A stretch of DNA of 60,156 nt, taken from Actinomycetota bacterium. GTDB lineage: Bacteria > Actinomycetota > Actinomycetes > Actinomycetales > Kineosporiaceae. Both the position numbers and the translations under genes were made by a program. Each line of letters opens with the position of its first letter. The stretch's first letter is position 1. This document shows positions 19,747 through 27,962 of the stretch, piece after piece. The notes below the pieces were generated by a model. It was not told the DNA's origin. It saw only the letters and a list, made by a program, of their open reading frames with translations, and did no database searches. The stretch spans positions 1 through 60,156 of the forward strand of contig JAUPKQ010000067.1 of the NCBI GenBank assembly GCA_030837345.1, in the 5' to 3' direction.

Positions 19747-21132
19747 TCATCTGTCCACGCCTCCCAGGACCGGGTCGAGGGACGCCACGGCGATGACCAC
19801 ATCGGCGATCACGCCGCCCTCGGCGACCGCCGCGACGGCCTGGAGGTTCACGAAGGACGGGTCCCTGAAGTGGGCGCGGTACGGGCGGGTGCCGCCGTCG
19901 CTCACCAGATGGACGCCGAGCTCCCCACGCGCGGACTCGATGCCGACGTAGACCTGCCCGGAGGGGACCCGGAACCCCTCCGTGACGAGCTTGAAGTGAT
20001 GGATCAGGGCCTCCATCGACTGGCCCATGATCTCCTTGATGTGGTCGAGGCTGTTCCCCATGCCGTCGCTGCCGATGGCGAGCTGGGAAGGCCAGGCGAT
20101 CTTGCGGTCGCCGACCATCACCGGCCCCGGCTTCTCCAGCCGCACCAGGCACTGCTCGACGATCTTGAGGGATTCCTTCATCTCCTCGATGCGGATCCTC
20201 ATGCGCCCGTAGGCGTCGGCGGTGTCCCAGGTGATGACGTCGAAGTCGTACGTCTCGTACCCGCAGTAGGGGGTGGCGCGGCGCAGGTCGTGCGGGAGAC
20301 CCGTCGAACGCAGCACCGGCCCGGTGACGCCGAGCGCCATGCACCCGGTGAGGTCGAGGTACCCGGTGTCGATGAGCCTGGCCTTGACCAGGGGGTTCTC
20401 GTTGGAGAGCTTCTCGATGTCCGAGATGCCCTTGCGGAGCCCCGGCAGGGTGTCCCGGACGGCGTCCAGCGTGCCGGGCGGGATGTCCTGGGCGAGGCCG
20501 CCGGGACGGATGAACGCGTGGTTCATCCGCAGCCCGGTGATCAGCTCGAACAGCTTGAGGATCCGCTCGCGCTCCCGGAACCCGACGGTCATCACGGTGA
20601 GCGCGCCGATCTCCATGCCGCCGGTCGCGAGGGCCACGAGGTGGGAGGCGACCCGGTTGAGCTCCATCAGCATCACGCGGACGACGGTGGCGCGCTCCGG
20701 CACGTCGTCGGTGATGCCGAGGAGTTTCTCGACGCCGAGGCAGTACGCGGTCTCCTGGAAGAGCGGGGTCAGGTAGTCCATCCGCGTGCAGAACGTGACG
20801 CCCTGCGTCCAGGTGCGGTACTCCATGTTCTTCTCGATGCCGGTGTGCAGGTAGCCGACCCCGCACCGGGCCTCGGTGACCGTCTCACCGTCGAGTTCGA
20901 GGATCAGCCGGAGCACTCCGTGCGTCGACGGGTGCTGCGGGCCCATGTTGACGACGATCCGTTCCTCGCCGAGGCTCGACACCTCCTCGGCGATGTCGTC
21001 CCAGTCGCCGCCGGACGCCGTGAAGACCCGGCCCTCGCCGTCCGTCGCCTCACCGAGCGGGATGCCGTACGGGTCCGTGTCCGGGTCCGGGGCGTCACCG
21101 GTGAGGGGTTCGTCGTTCACCTGGTCACTCAT
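19747..21132 (-). CDS. nuoD: NADH-quinone oxidoreductase subunit D
   Basis: A 461-residue, 49-kDa-type subunit that lines the quinone-binding cavity next to cluster N2. Diagnostic stretches are [24 protein letters not shown], with the catalytic-site His, [16 protein letters not shown], and the C-terminal [12 protein letters not shown]. The hydrogenase-derived nickel ligands are absent, as expected of complex I. The ATG overlaps the nuoC stop by one base. About 50 N-terminal residues precede the conserved domain. Confidence 0.96.
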   Translation of the reverse strand: MSDQVNDEPLTGDAPDPDTDPYGIPLGEATDGEGRVFTASGGDWDDIAEEVSSLGEERIVVNMGPQHPSTHGVLRLILELDGETVTEARCGVGYLHTGIEKNMEYRTWTQGVTFCTRMDYLTPLFQETAYCLGVEKLLGITDDVPERATVVRVMLMELNRVASHLVALATGGMEIGALTVMTVGFRERERILKLFELITGLRMNHAFIRPGGLAQDIPPGTLDAVRDTLPGLRKGISDIEKLSNENPLVKARLIDTGYLDLTGCMALGVTGPVLRSTGLPHDLRRATPYCGYETYDFDVITWDTADAYGRMRIRIEEMKESLKIVEQCLVRLEKPGPVMVGDRKIAWPSQLAIGSDGMGNSLDHIKEIMGQSMEALIHHFKLVTEGFRVPSGQVYVGIESARGELGVHLVSDGGTRPYRAHFRDPSFVNLQAVAAVAEGGVIADVVIAVASLDPVLGGVDR

Positions 21133-21908
21133 CAGCTGTACGACCTCCTCGTGTCGGCCGGCGGGATGGTCGCGCCCTTGTACTCGACGGGGATGCCGCC
21201 GAGCGGGTAGTCCTTGCGCTGCGGGTGGCCGGGCCAGTCGTCGGGCATCTCGATCCGGGTGAGGGCCGGGTGGCCGTCGAACTGGATGCCGAAGAAGTCC
21301 CAGGCCTCGCGCTCCTGCCAGTCGGCCGTCGGGTAGACGGACACGACCGACGGGATGTGCGGGTCGTCGTCCGGGCAGGCGACCTCAAGGCGGACGCGGC
21401 GGCCGTGGGTCACCGACAGCAGGTGGTAGACGGCGTGCAGCTCACGGCCGGCGTCGTTCGGGTAGTGCACGCCGCTGAGCGACGAGCAGGACTCGAAGCG
21501 CAGGTCGGGGTCGTCACGCATCACCTGGACCGTCGTGACGATGTGCTCGCGGCGGACGGAGAACGTCAGTTCGCCCCGGTCGACGACGACCTTCTCGACG
21601 ACGGCGTCGAAGGTGAGGCCCGCGGAGGCGAGGGCCGCCGTCAGCGTGTCGGCGACGACGTCGAAGTCGCCGCCGTAGGGGCGTTCCGTCGGGCCGGGGA
21701 GGTTGACGGTACGGCGCAGCCCGCCGAAGCCGGAGGTGTCGCCGGAGCCGTGGGCCCCGAACATCCCGTGCCGGACGTCGATGACCTCGGCCTCGGCGGC
21801 CGTGGTCGCCGGGAGGTTACCCACGTCGTGGCGGTCCGGCGAGGTCTCGTCCGGCGAGGTCTCGTCCGGCGAGGTCTCGTCGGGCGCCGGTGCGTCGTTC
21901 GCCGTCAC
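21132..21908 (-). CDS. nuoC: NADH-quinone oxidoreductase subunit C
   Basis: A 258-residue, 30-kDa-type subunit. The signature is [19 protein letters not shown], followed by [27 protein letters not shown] place the start at the GTG at 21908 because it overlaps the nuoB stop as GTGA, matching the operon pattern; a longer open frame upstream is out of register with nuoB. The N-terminus is an acidic, repeat-encoded stretch with three DETSP units before the fold begins near residue 60. This copy is functional-looking and distinct from the nuoC2 fragment at the left edge. Confidence 0.94.
   Translation of the reverse strand: MTANDAPAPDETSPDETSPDETSPDRHDVGNLPATTAAEAEVIDVRHGMFGAHGSGDTSGFGGLRRTVNLPGPTERPYGGDFDVVADTLTAALASAGLTFDAVVEKVVVDRGELTFSVRREHIVTTVQVMRDDPDLRFESCSSLSGVHYPNDAGRELHAVYHLLSVTHGRRVRLEVACPDDDPHIPSVVSVYPTADWQEREAWDFFGIQFDGHPALTRIEMPDDWPGHPQRKDYPLGGIPVEYKGATIPPADTRRSYS
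21841..21885. repeat. 15-bp tandem repeat in the nuoC N-terminus (3 units)
   Basis: Three in-frame units of GAGGTCTCGTC(C/G)GGC starting at 21841, 21856 and 21871 encode DETSP on the minus strand. They share the GTCTCGTCC core with the nuoJ tail repeat. Confidence 0.85.
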
Positions 21909-22459
21909 CGCAGCAGACCCTTCATCTCGATGGTGGGAGACGCGGTCAGCGCCGCCTGCTCGGCGGCCCTCACCGCCGCGACCCGGTCGACCCCGAGCGG
22001 GGTGTTCTGGATCTGTTCGTGGAGGGCGATGATCGCGTTGATCAGCATCTCCGGGCGGGGAGGACAGCCCGGCAGGTAGATGTCGACCGGCACGATGTGG
22101 TCGACGCCCTGCACGACGGCGTAGTTGTTGAACATTCCGCCGGAGGAGGCGCAGGCGCCCATCGACAGCACCCACTTCGGCTCGACCATCTGGTCGTAGA
22201 TCTGCCGGACGACGGGGGCCATCTTCTGGCTGACCCGGCCGGCGACGATCATCAAGTCGGCCTGTCGCGGCGAGGCGCGGAAGACCTCCATGCCGAACCG
22301 GGCGAGGTCGAACCGCGGGGCGCCTGCCGACATCATCTCGATCGCGCAGCAGGCGAGCCCGAAGGTGGCCGGCCACAACGAGTTCTTACGCATGTAGCCG
22401 GCGAGTGCCTCCACCGAGGTGAGCAGGAAACCGCTCGGCAGTTTCTCCTCGATACCCAT
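21905..22459 (-). CDS. nuoB: NADH-quinone oxidoreductase subunit B (cluster N2)
   Basis: A 184-residue subunit holding the terminal cluster N2. The four ligands are visible in [16 protein letters not shown] and PGCPPRPE. It has the normal compact length, unlike the extended nuoB2 copy at the left of the window. It follows nuoA by 86 bp, a gap in which I see no obvious second promoter, and overlaps nuoC by 4 nt. Confidence 0.96.
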   Translation of the reverse strand: MGIEEKLPSGFLLTSVEALAGYMRKNSLWPATFGLACCAIEMMSAGAPRFDLARFGMEVFRASPRQADLMIVAGRVSQKMAPVVRQIYDQMVEPKWVLSMGACASSGGMFNNYAVVQGVDHIVPVDIYLPGCPPRPEMLINAIIALHEQIQNTPLGVDRVAAVRAAEQAALTASPTIEMKGLLR

Positions 22460-22545
22460 GCCAGTACCTTCCCGAGCCTTGAGCGTCGCGGCCCGCGTCA
22501 GCGCGCGAGCCTGGAATCCGTCTCGTCGTGGATCACGTCAGCGAA

Positions 22546-22923
22546 TCAGTCCCACTCCAGCCCACCGCGCCGCCACACGTAGGCGTAGGCGACGAAGACC
22601 GTACCGATGAACATCACCATCTCGGCGAGGGCGAACAGGCCCATGCGGTCGAACGAGACCGCGAACGGGATCAGGAACACGCTCTCGATGTCGAAGATGA
22701 TGAAGAGCATCGCCACCAGGTAGTACTTGACCGGAAAACGGCCGCCCCCGACGGCGTGGGGAGAGGGCTGGATCCCACACTCGTAGGCGTCGAGTTTGGT
22801 GCGGTTGTAGCGGCGGGGCCCGACGAAGGCACCGGCGCCGACGGAGATGACCGCGAAAGCGGCGGCGAAGGCCATCATCACGAGGATCGGAACGTAAGGG
22901 TTCACGCCGTCACCCATCTCCAT
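22546..22923 (-). CDS. nuoA: NADH-quinone oxidoreductase subunit A
   Basis: A 125-residue, three-helix subunit. The loop motif YECG (Cys49) and the membrane acidic motif FDIES (Asp78, Glu80) are intact, and KYYLVAMLFIIFDIES is characteristic. I choose the ATG at 22923, preceded by GGAG at a short distance; a second ATG two codons later is possible. It follows ubiE by 149 bp on the same strand, so the 14 nuo genes may share a transcript with ubiE as well as having their own promoter. Confidence 0.95.
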   Translation of the reverse strand: MEMGDGVNPYVPILVMMAFAAAFAVISVGAGAFVGPRRYNRTKLDAYECGIQPSPHAVGGGRFPVKYYLVAMLFIIFDIESVFLIPFAVSFDRMGLFALAEMVMFIGTVFVAYAYVWRRGGLEWD

Positions 22924-23018
22924 TCGACTCCGACCGGGGAGGGGAACTCCCACGGTGGCTTCCCCGGTGCACTGGTTTGGTGTCCCGCGCGGCCGGCTGC
23001 GGTCAGCAGGCCGCGCCC

Positions 23019-23024
23019 ATCCTA
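23019..23024 (-). promoter_or_regulatory. Weak candidate -10 box for nuoA
   Basis: TAGGAT on the minus strand in the 149-bp gap between ubiE and nuoA, leaving a leader of about 90 nt. No good -35 element is seen. I found no near-consensus Rex operator in this gap, although Rex controls nuo in some actinobacteria. Confidence 0.25.
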
Positions 23025-23073
23025 GGGCCGGGACCCGCCCGGACCCTCGCAGGGCTCCCACCGGTCAGGAACA

Positions 23074-23766
23074 TCACGGTTTGATCGCCCGGTGAAGGGC
23101 GACGATGCCTCCTGAAAGGTTGCAGTGAGCGACCTTCGACCATCCGGCATCGACGATCCGTCGCGCGAGCTCCCGTTGATCCGGCCAGTCCCGGATCGAC
23201 TCGGCCAAGTAGACGTAGGAATCAGGACTGGACGACGTCCGGCGCGCCACGACAGGCAGAAGGCGCATGAGATACCCGGAGTAGAGGACCCGCCAGGGCC
23301 GCCAGGTGGGATGCGAGAACTCGCAAATCAGCAATTGCCCCCCGGATCGGGTCACTCGGCGCATCTCCGAGAGCGCCGTCGCGACGTCGACCACATTGCG
23401 CAGGCCGAAGGAAATCGTCACGGCGTCGAAGGTGCCGTCGGCGAAGGGCAGCCGGGTCGCGTCACCCGCGACGAACCCCAGATCCGGACGGCGGTCCCGC
23501 CCGACGCGGAGCATGCCGAGGGAGAAGTCACAGGCGACCGTCTCGACCCCGGCGTCCGCGAAGGGCTCGCTCGACGTGCCCGTCCCGGCGGCGAGGTCGA
23601 GCAGCCGGTCCCCCGGGTGAAGATCGAGGGCGCGCCGGACCTCCCGCCGCCAGCGACGGTCCTGGCCGAGCGACAGGACGTCGTTCGTCCGGTCGTACCG
23701 GGCGGCCACCTCGTCGAACATCGTGGCGACCTCGTGCGGTTGCTTGTCCAGGCGGGCGCGCGGCAT
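23074..23766 (-). CDS. ubiE: Demethylmenaquinone methyltransferase
   Basis: A 230-residue class I methyltransferase that converts demethylmenaquinone to menaquinone with SAM. Family features are the N-terminal [28 protein letters not shown], the SAM loop [15 protein letters not shown], the acidic [10 protein letters not shown] and [12 protein letters not shown]. The C-terminal [12 protein letters not shown] is also typical of UbiE/MenG. Its position upstream of nuo and opposite menF ties it to menaquinone rather than ubiquinone, which actinobacteria lack. A GAGCAT box lies 6 nt before the ATG. Confidence 0.93.
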   Translation of the reverse strand: MPRARLDKQPHEVATMFDEVAARYDRTNDVLSLGQDRRWRREVRRALDLHPGDRLLDLAAGTGTSSEPFADAGVETVACDFSLGMLRVGRDRRPDLGFVAGDATRLPFADGTFDAVTISFGLRNVVDVATALSEMRRVTRSGGQLLICEFSHPTWRPWRVLYSGYLMRLLPVVARRTSSSPDSYVYLAESIRDWPDQRELARRIVDAGWSKVAHCNLSGGIVALHRAIKP

Positions 23767-23935
23767 GACCCGATGCTCTCAAGTTTCACCCGATGATCGC
23801 CCGGCGGGGCCCGCGCCCCACGGCGCCGGGCGGAGCCCCCCGAGGCAGCAAGGCCTGGTCAGGACGGCGTGTCGCGTGACGGGAGTCATGCCGTCCAGCT
23901 GCCGTACCGGCGCGCCGTCCCCCGGTGGGCGGCCT

Positions 23936-23941
23936 TAGGCT
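23936..23941 (+). promoter_or_regulatory. Candidate leaderless -10 box of menF
   Basis: TAGGCT, then 7 nt, then the ATG of menF at 23949. No ribosome site is visible upstream of that ATG. Confidence 0.45.
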
Positions 23942-23948
23942 GTGGCTG

Positions 23949-25262
23949 ATGACAACAGCGCCCGCAGTCGCCCCCCTGGTGTCCAGGACGGTGTCGATCA
24001 CCGATCCTGGGCCGCTGCTCCAGCTGTTGCCGAAGGAGGATCTCCTCGCCTGGGTCCGCCACGGCCAGGGTCTGGTCGGCTGGGGCGAAGCCGCCAGGAT
24101 CGTCACCCGGGGGCCCTCCCGGTTCGCCGACGCGGAGCGCGCCTGGAGCGGGATCGTCTCCCGCGCCGTCGTCCGCGACGAGGTCGGCCTCCCCGGCAGC
24201 GGGCCGGTCGCCTTCGGCTCCTTCTCCTTCTCCTCCCGCTCCGCGGCGGGCGGCGTCCTGATCGTGCCCGAGGTCGTCGTCGGGCGCCGGGGCGACCGGT
24301 ACTGGCTGACGACGGTCGGCGCCGGGGCGCTCCGCCCGCCGGTGCTCCCGCCCCGCCCCCAACGCCCGGTCCCGCACGGCCGGGTGGACTTCACCGACGG
24401 CGCCCTGACGGCGTCCGGCTGGCGCGACGTCGTCGCCGACGCGATCGCGAGGATCGGCGCGGGCCAGCTGGAGAAGGTCGTGCTCGCCCGGGACCTCCTG
24501 GCCCGCGCGGAACGTCCCGTCGACGCCCGGGCCCTCCTCCACCGCCTCGCGGACCGGTATCCCGGCTGCTGGAGCTTCGCCGTCGACGGCCTCGTCGGGG
24601 CGACCCCCGAGATGCTGATCCGCCGCGAGAAGGGCCTCGTGACGTCCCGGGTGCTCGCCGGGACCATCCGGCGCAGCGGGGACGACGCCCGCGACCTCGC
24701 GCTCGCGGCGTCCCTCGCCCGCTCCAGCAAGGATCTTGAGGAGCACGTCTACGCGGTCCGCTCGGTCACCGACGCGCTCGCTCCGTACTGCACGTCCACG
24801 AACGTCCCCGACTCACCGTTCGTGCTCCACCTCGCGAACGTCATGCACCTCGCGACCGATGTGACAGGGGTCCTGACCGACGACGTGTCCGGTCTCGCGC
24901 TCGCCGCGGCGCTGCACCCGTCGGCCGCGGTCTGCGGCACGCCGACCTCCGCCGCGGCCGCCCTGATCGACGAGATCGAGGGCATGGACCGCGACCGCTA
25001 CGCCGGCCCCGTCGGCTGGACGGACGCCGGGGGAGACGGCGAGTGGGGCATCGCCCTGCGGTGCGCCCGGACGGACCCCGGGGACCCCCACCGGCTGCGC
25101 CTGTTCGCCGGGTGCGGCATCGTCGCCGGATCCGTCCCCGCCGACGAGCTCGCCGAGTCCGCCGCGAAACTCCTGCCGATGCGCGAGGCCCTCGCTCCTT
25201 TGCCTCAGGCCCTTTCCGGTATCCCGCAAGGTGACGCACCACTGCTGCCTCCGACACCCTAA
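23949..25262 (+). CDS. menF: Isochorismate synthase (menaquinone pathway)
   Basis: A 437-residue chorismate-using enzyme making isochorismate, the first committed step to menaquinone. Conserved elements are QLEKVVLARDLL, VGATPEMLIRREKGLVTSRVLAGTIRR, KDLEEHVYAVRSV, LHPSAAVCGTP, the YAGPVGW loop and the closing RLFAGCGIVAGS with ESAAKLLPM. I start at the ATG at 23949, which follows a TAGGCT box, not at an in-frame codon 24 nt upstream. A salicylate or siderophore isochorismate synthase is the alternative, but the surrounding menD, menB, menE, menA and ubiE genes favour menaquinone. Confidence 0.88.
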   Translation: MTTAPAVAPLVSRTVSITDPGPLLQLLPKEDLLAWVRHGQGLVGWGEAARIVTRGPSRFADAERAWSGIVSRAVVRDEVGLPGSGPVAFGSFSFSSRSAAGGVLIVPEVVVGRRGDRYWLTTVGAGALRPPVLPPRPQRPVPHGRVDFTDGALTASGWRDVVADAIARIGAGQLEKVVLARDLLARAERPVDARALLHRLADRYPGCWSFAVDGLVGATPEMLIRREKGLVTSRVLAGTIRRSGDDARDLALAASLARSSKDLEEHVYAVRSVTDALAPYCTSTNVPDSPFVLHLANVMHLATDVTGVLTDDVSGLALAAALHPSAAVCGTPTSAAAALIDEIEGMDRDRYAGPVGWTDAGGDGEWGIALRCARTDPGDPHRLRLFAGCGIVAGSVPADELAESAAKLLPMREALAPLPQALSGIPQGDAPLLPPTP

Positions 25263-25339
25263 TTTTCGCCCCATACGGGGTGTACCGTGAGGAATACGCA
25301 CGGTCGGTGCGTGACATTCCGCTGAAAGGCGCGACGGGC

Positions 25340-25712
25340 ATGGGCGGCCAGCCGGTTACTGCCTCGGTCAATCAATTGCAGATAACCAAGGCAAGAACGG
25401 GAATCGATGGGTTCGACGACCTGACGCACGGCGGCCTGCCTCAGGGGCGGTCGATCCTGGTGTCCGGTGCCCCAGGATCCGGCAAGACGTTGTCCGGGGT
25501 GGAGTTCCTCGTCCGAGGCGAGGAGGTCTCCTCGCTCACGGGCGCCTGGCTGCTGCCGCGCGACACCGAGAGCGACGGCGAGCGCGCTCGCCGAGGAAGA
25601 CGCCCGGCGGACCGTCCGGGCCGTCGCCCGGCAGGCCGCGGCCCGTTCCCGGCCGACGAACAGCCGGACAAGGCTCGTCAACCCGGCACCCGACGAAACG
25701 GGGACGGAATGA
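25340..25712 (+). pseudogene. kaiC remnant: Walker A start joined to a frameshifted C-terminal tail
   Basis: Reading from the ATG at 25340, the protein begins like a KaiC first ATPase domain: TGIDGFDDLTHGGLPQGRS, then the Walker A box GAPGSGKT and VEFLVRGEE. It then breaks off; Walker B, the second ATPase domain and the phosphorylation sites are missing. What follows resembles the KaiC C-terminal tail spread over three frames: SLTG in the first frame, GRLAAAARHRERRR in another, and ALAEEDARRTVRAVARQAAAR in a third. The third frame ends at 25712, overlapping the next ATG as ATGA. I infer an internal deletion of several hundred codons plus two frameshifts. An open frame continues through to 25963 but is not a plausible fusion. 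Confidence 0.7.
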
Positions 25713-25963
25713 AGGGAAAAGGCGGAACGACGACCAAGGCATCCTCCGATCCGGTGGATACCGCAGAACTGACGGAAACCACGGAACTGACGACGGTGAC
25801 GGCTCCGGCCGAACCGTTCCCCCCGGACGACGACCCCGCCGTCGTCTTCGAACTACGCCTCTACGTCGCGGAGCAGAGTCCCAAGCCGGTGCACGCCATC
25901 GAGAATCTGCGGGCGCTGTGCGAGGAGCACCTTTCCAAGCTGCGCACCGATCGGTGGGCGTGA
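25709..25963 (+). pseudogene. Truncated kaiB-like gene (first copy)
   Basis: An 84-residue frame starting at ATG 25709 inside the old kaiC stop. After a 40-residue polar leader comes the first half of a KaiB thioredoxin-like fold, VVFELRLYVAEQSPKPVHAIENLRALCEEHL. The second half, including the fold-switching Pro-rich loop and the GDLSD and GLDL motifs, is absent. The last residues, LRTDRWA, would fit the normal C-terminus after GLDLR, so an in-frame deletion of about 50 codons is likely. The frame stays open and still couples to the second kaiB by GTGA. It may make a non-functional protein, or nothing. Confidence 0.65.
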
Positions 25964-26304
25964 CCGTGGGCACCGACGACGGTGCCCGGGACTCGCCCCG
26001 CTGGGTCCTGGAGCTCTACGTCAAGGGCGCCTCGACACGTTCCCTGCGAGCCTTGGAGACGGTCCGGAAGATCTGTGACGACTTACCGGGCACGGTGAGG
26101 TTTCGCGTCATCGACGTCCAGGACGGCCTGTCCGAAGGTGTCGTCCCCGGGATCCCCCCTGGCATCCCGGCGGTACCGGCGCTGGTCAGGCGAAGTCCCT
26201 CTCCTCCCCGGACTCTCGTCGGAGATCTCTCGGACGACCGCCGGGTGAGATCCGGGCTCGATCTCGATCCCCCGGTGGGGGGACAGCAGCAGGGACCGAC
26301 GTGA
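25960..26304 (+). CDS. KaiB domain protein (second, intact copy)
   Basis: A 114-residue protein with a whole KaiB-type fold: WVLELYVKGASTRSLRALETVRKICDD at about 15-41, RFRVIDV at 48-53, the loop IPAVPALVRRSPSPPRTL at 69-86, then GDLSDDRRVRSGLDL at 88-102. The segment before the loop (VVPGIPPGIP) has a small insertion. In cyanobacteria KaiB switches fold to bind KaiC and recruit output factors; here no intact KaiC is next to it. The GTG at 25960 overlaps the preceding stop and decides the start. The gene overlaps the signalling protein downstream as GTGA. Confidence 0.78.
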   Translation: MTVGTDDGARDSPRWVLELYVKGASTRSLRALETVRKICDDLPGTVRFRVIDVQDGLSEGVVPGIPPGIPAVPALVRRSPSPPRTLVGDLSDDRRVRSGLDLDPPVGGQQQGPT

Positions 26305-27962
26305 CCGCGCGGAACCGGATCGGTGGCCTCACACCCCCGGACGACGGCGTCGCACTGCTCCGGCAGCAGATCGAGGATCTCCGGGCCGCGCTGGAGGCGA
26401 TCCGTGGCGGCGGCGTCGACGCCGTCGTCATCCCAGGACCGGATGGGGACCAGGTGTACACACTCGACAACGCCGACCGTCCCTACCGGACCATCGTCGA
26501 GAAGATGGGGGAAGGGGCCGCCACGATCTCGTCGGGAGGGATCATCCTCTTCGCCAACGAGAGGCTGGCCCAGCTGCTCGGCCGCCCCCGCACCGACCTC
26601 CTCGGCCTGGACGTCGGCGAGCTGGTGCCGCCAGGTGACCGGGGCACCTTCGACCAAGCCATCTCGGTCACCGCCGACGTCACCCGCCGCGCCGAGATCG
26701 ATCTGCGGCGGGCGGACGGCGAGACCGTTCCCGTGCTGCTCTCGGTGACGGGAGCCGACCTCGACGACGTCCTGATCCGCTGCCTCGTCGCGACGGATCT
26801 CACCGAGCAACGTCACACCCGCCAGGCCCTCAGCAACGCCAACACCGCCCTGCTGCACAAGACGGTGCAGCTCCGGGCGACGACACGGCAGCTCCAGCAG
26901 GTCCTGCTGCCCGGGTCCTTACCGGCCCTCGACGGCATCGAGGCCGCCGCACGGTACCTCCCCGCGGGCGGGGACGACGTCGGCGGGGACTGGTATGACG
27001 TGCTCCCCCACTCGCGCGGCCGGATCGGGCTCGTGATCGGTGACGTCGAGGGCCACGACAGCACGGCGGCGGCGACCATGGGGCAGATCCGCAACGTGCT
27101 GCGGGCCCACGCCGAGGAAGGGCTCACCCCGGCGGAGATCCTCGCCAAGGTGAACAACTTCGTCAGCCACCACTGCGAGCGGCTGGCCACCTGCTGCTAC
27201 GCCGAGCTGAACCCGGCGACGAGGCTGCTGACCGCCGCGAGCGCCGGGCATCCGGCGCCCCTGGTGCTGGAACCCGGCCGGGCGATCCGGCCCGTCCCGG
27301 TCGAGGCCGGCGTCCTGCTGGGGGTGACCTCCGAGGAGACCTACCGGGAGTGCAACGTGTTCCTCACCCCGGGGAGCAACCTGCTGATGTTCACCGACGG
27401 CCTTCTCGACGGGCTGGCGGGCCCCCCGGGGCCCGCGGCCCTGGTCCGCGACACGGCGGTTCTGCTCCGGACCAGGCTCCAGGTGATGGCCGATCTCGTC
27501 GTCGGCCGCTGCACGGATCCCTCCAGGATGCGGGACGACGTCGCGCTCCTCGCCGTCCGCCTGCCCGCCGTCTCGCAGCCGGTCACCGAGAAGGTGAGCC
27601 GGGTCTTCGGTCCCCGGCCCTCGGTGGTCCCCGCCGCCCGGTGGTTCGTCGACGACGTCCTCCGCGCCTGGGACCTGTCCTTCCTGGGGGAGCGAGCGAC
27701 GCTGGCCGTCTCAGAGCTGGTGACCAACGCGGTCGTCCACACGACGAGCCTGATCGAACTGACGCTCTGCCGCCTCGACGACGCCCGGTTGTGGATCGGG
27801 GTCCACGACGACAACGATCGGCAGCTCGTTCCCTGCGCCTCCTCGGAATCCGACATCTCCGGCAGGGGTCTCGCGATCCTCACGCACCTCGTGGACCGCT
27901 GGGGAACGGAGGCCACTCCCCTGGCCGGGGGGAAGACGGTCTGGCTGGAGCTGTCCGGCTGA
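26301..27962 (+). CDS. PAS / PP2C (SpoIIE-type) phosphatase / HATPase signalling protein
   Basis: A 553-residue protein. A short coiled coil at 17-36 precedes the motif DAVVIPGPDGDQVYTLDNADRPYR. A PAS domain spans about 64-170. A second coiled coil leads to a PP2C domain (about 205-420) with metal aspartates in GGDWYD (Asp230), GDVEGH (Asp248), FTDG (Asp366) and RDD (412-413). A GHKL ATPase of the anti-sigma type occupies 443-550, with N-box SELVTNAVVH and GRGL at 521. Both output domains look active. The pre-PAS segment is common in proteins linked to KaiB/KaiC outside cyanobacteria. The GTG start is coupled to kaiB; the 3' end overlaps menD by 83 bp. Confidence 0.85.
   Translation: MTARNRIGGLTPPDDGVALLRQQIEDLRAALEAIRGGGVDAVVIPGPDGDQVYTLDNADRPYRTIVEKMGEGAATISSGGIILFANERLAQLLGRPRTDLLGLDVGELVPPGDRGTFDQAISVTADVTRRAEIDLRRADGETVPVLLSVTGADLDDVLIRCLVATDLTEQRHTRQALSNANTALLHKTVQLRATTRQLQQVLLPGSLPALDGIEAAARYLPAGGDDVGGDWYDVLPHSRGRIGLVIGDVEGHDSTAAATMGQIRNVLRAHAEEGLTPAEILAKVNNFVSHHCERLATCCYAELNPATRLLTAASAGHPAPLVLEPGRAIRPVPVEAGVLLGVTSEETYRECNVFLTPGSNLLMFTDGLLDGLAGPPGPAALVRDTAVLLRTRLQVMADLVVGRCTDPSRMRDDVALLAVRLPAVSQPVTEKVSRVFGPRPSVVPAARWFVDDVLRAWDLSFLGERATLAVSELVTNAVVHTTSLIELTLCRLDDARLWIGVHDDNDRQLVPCASSESDISGRGLAILTHLVDRWGTEATPLAGGKTVWLELSG

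Noticed and set aside
22941-22965. GGGGAA/TTCCCC hairpin in the nuoA leader
   Set aside because: A 6-bp stem with a 13-nt loop is expected by chance at this GC content and shows no riboswitch-like features.
22924-23073. A Rex operator before nuoA
   Set aside because: No sequence close to TTGTGAA-N4-TTCACAA was found in the ubiE-nuoA gap.
25280-25963. One continuous 227-codon gene running from kaiC into kaiB
   Set aside because: The frame is open only because the old kaiC frame was lost. The true kaiB start is the ATG at 25709, coupled to the ancestral kaiC stop.
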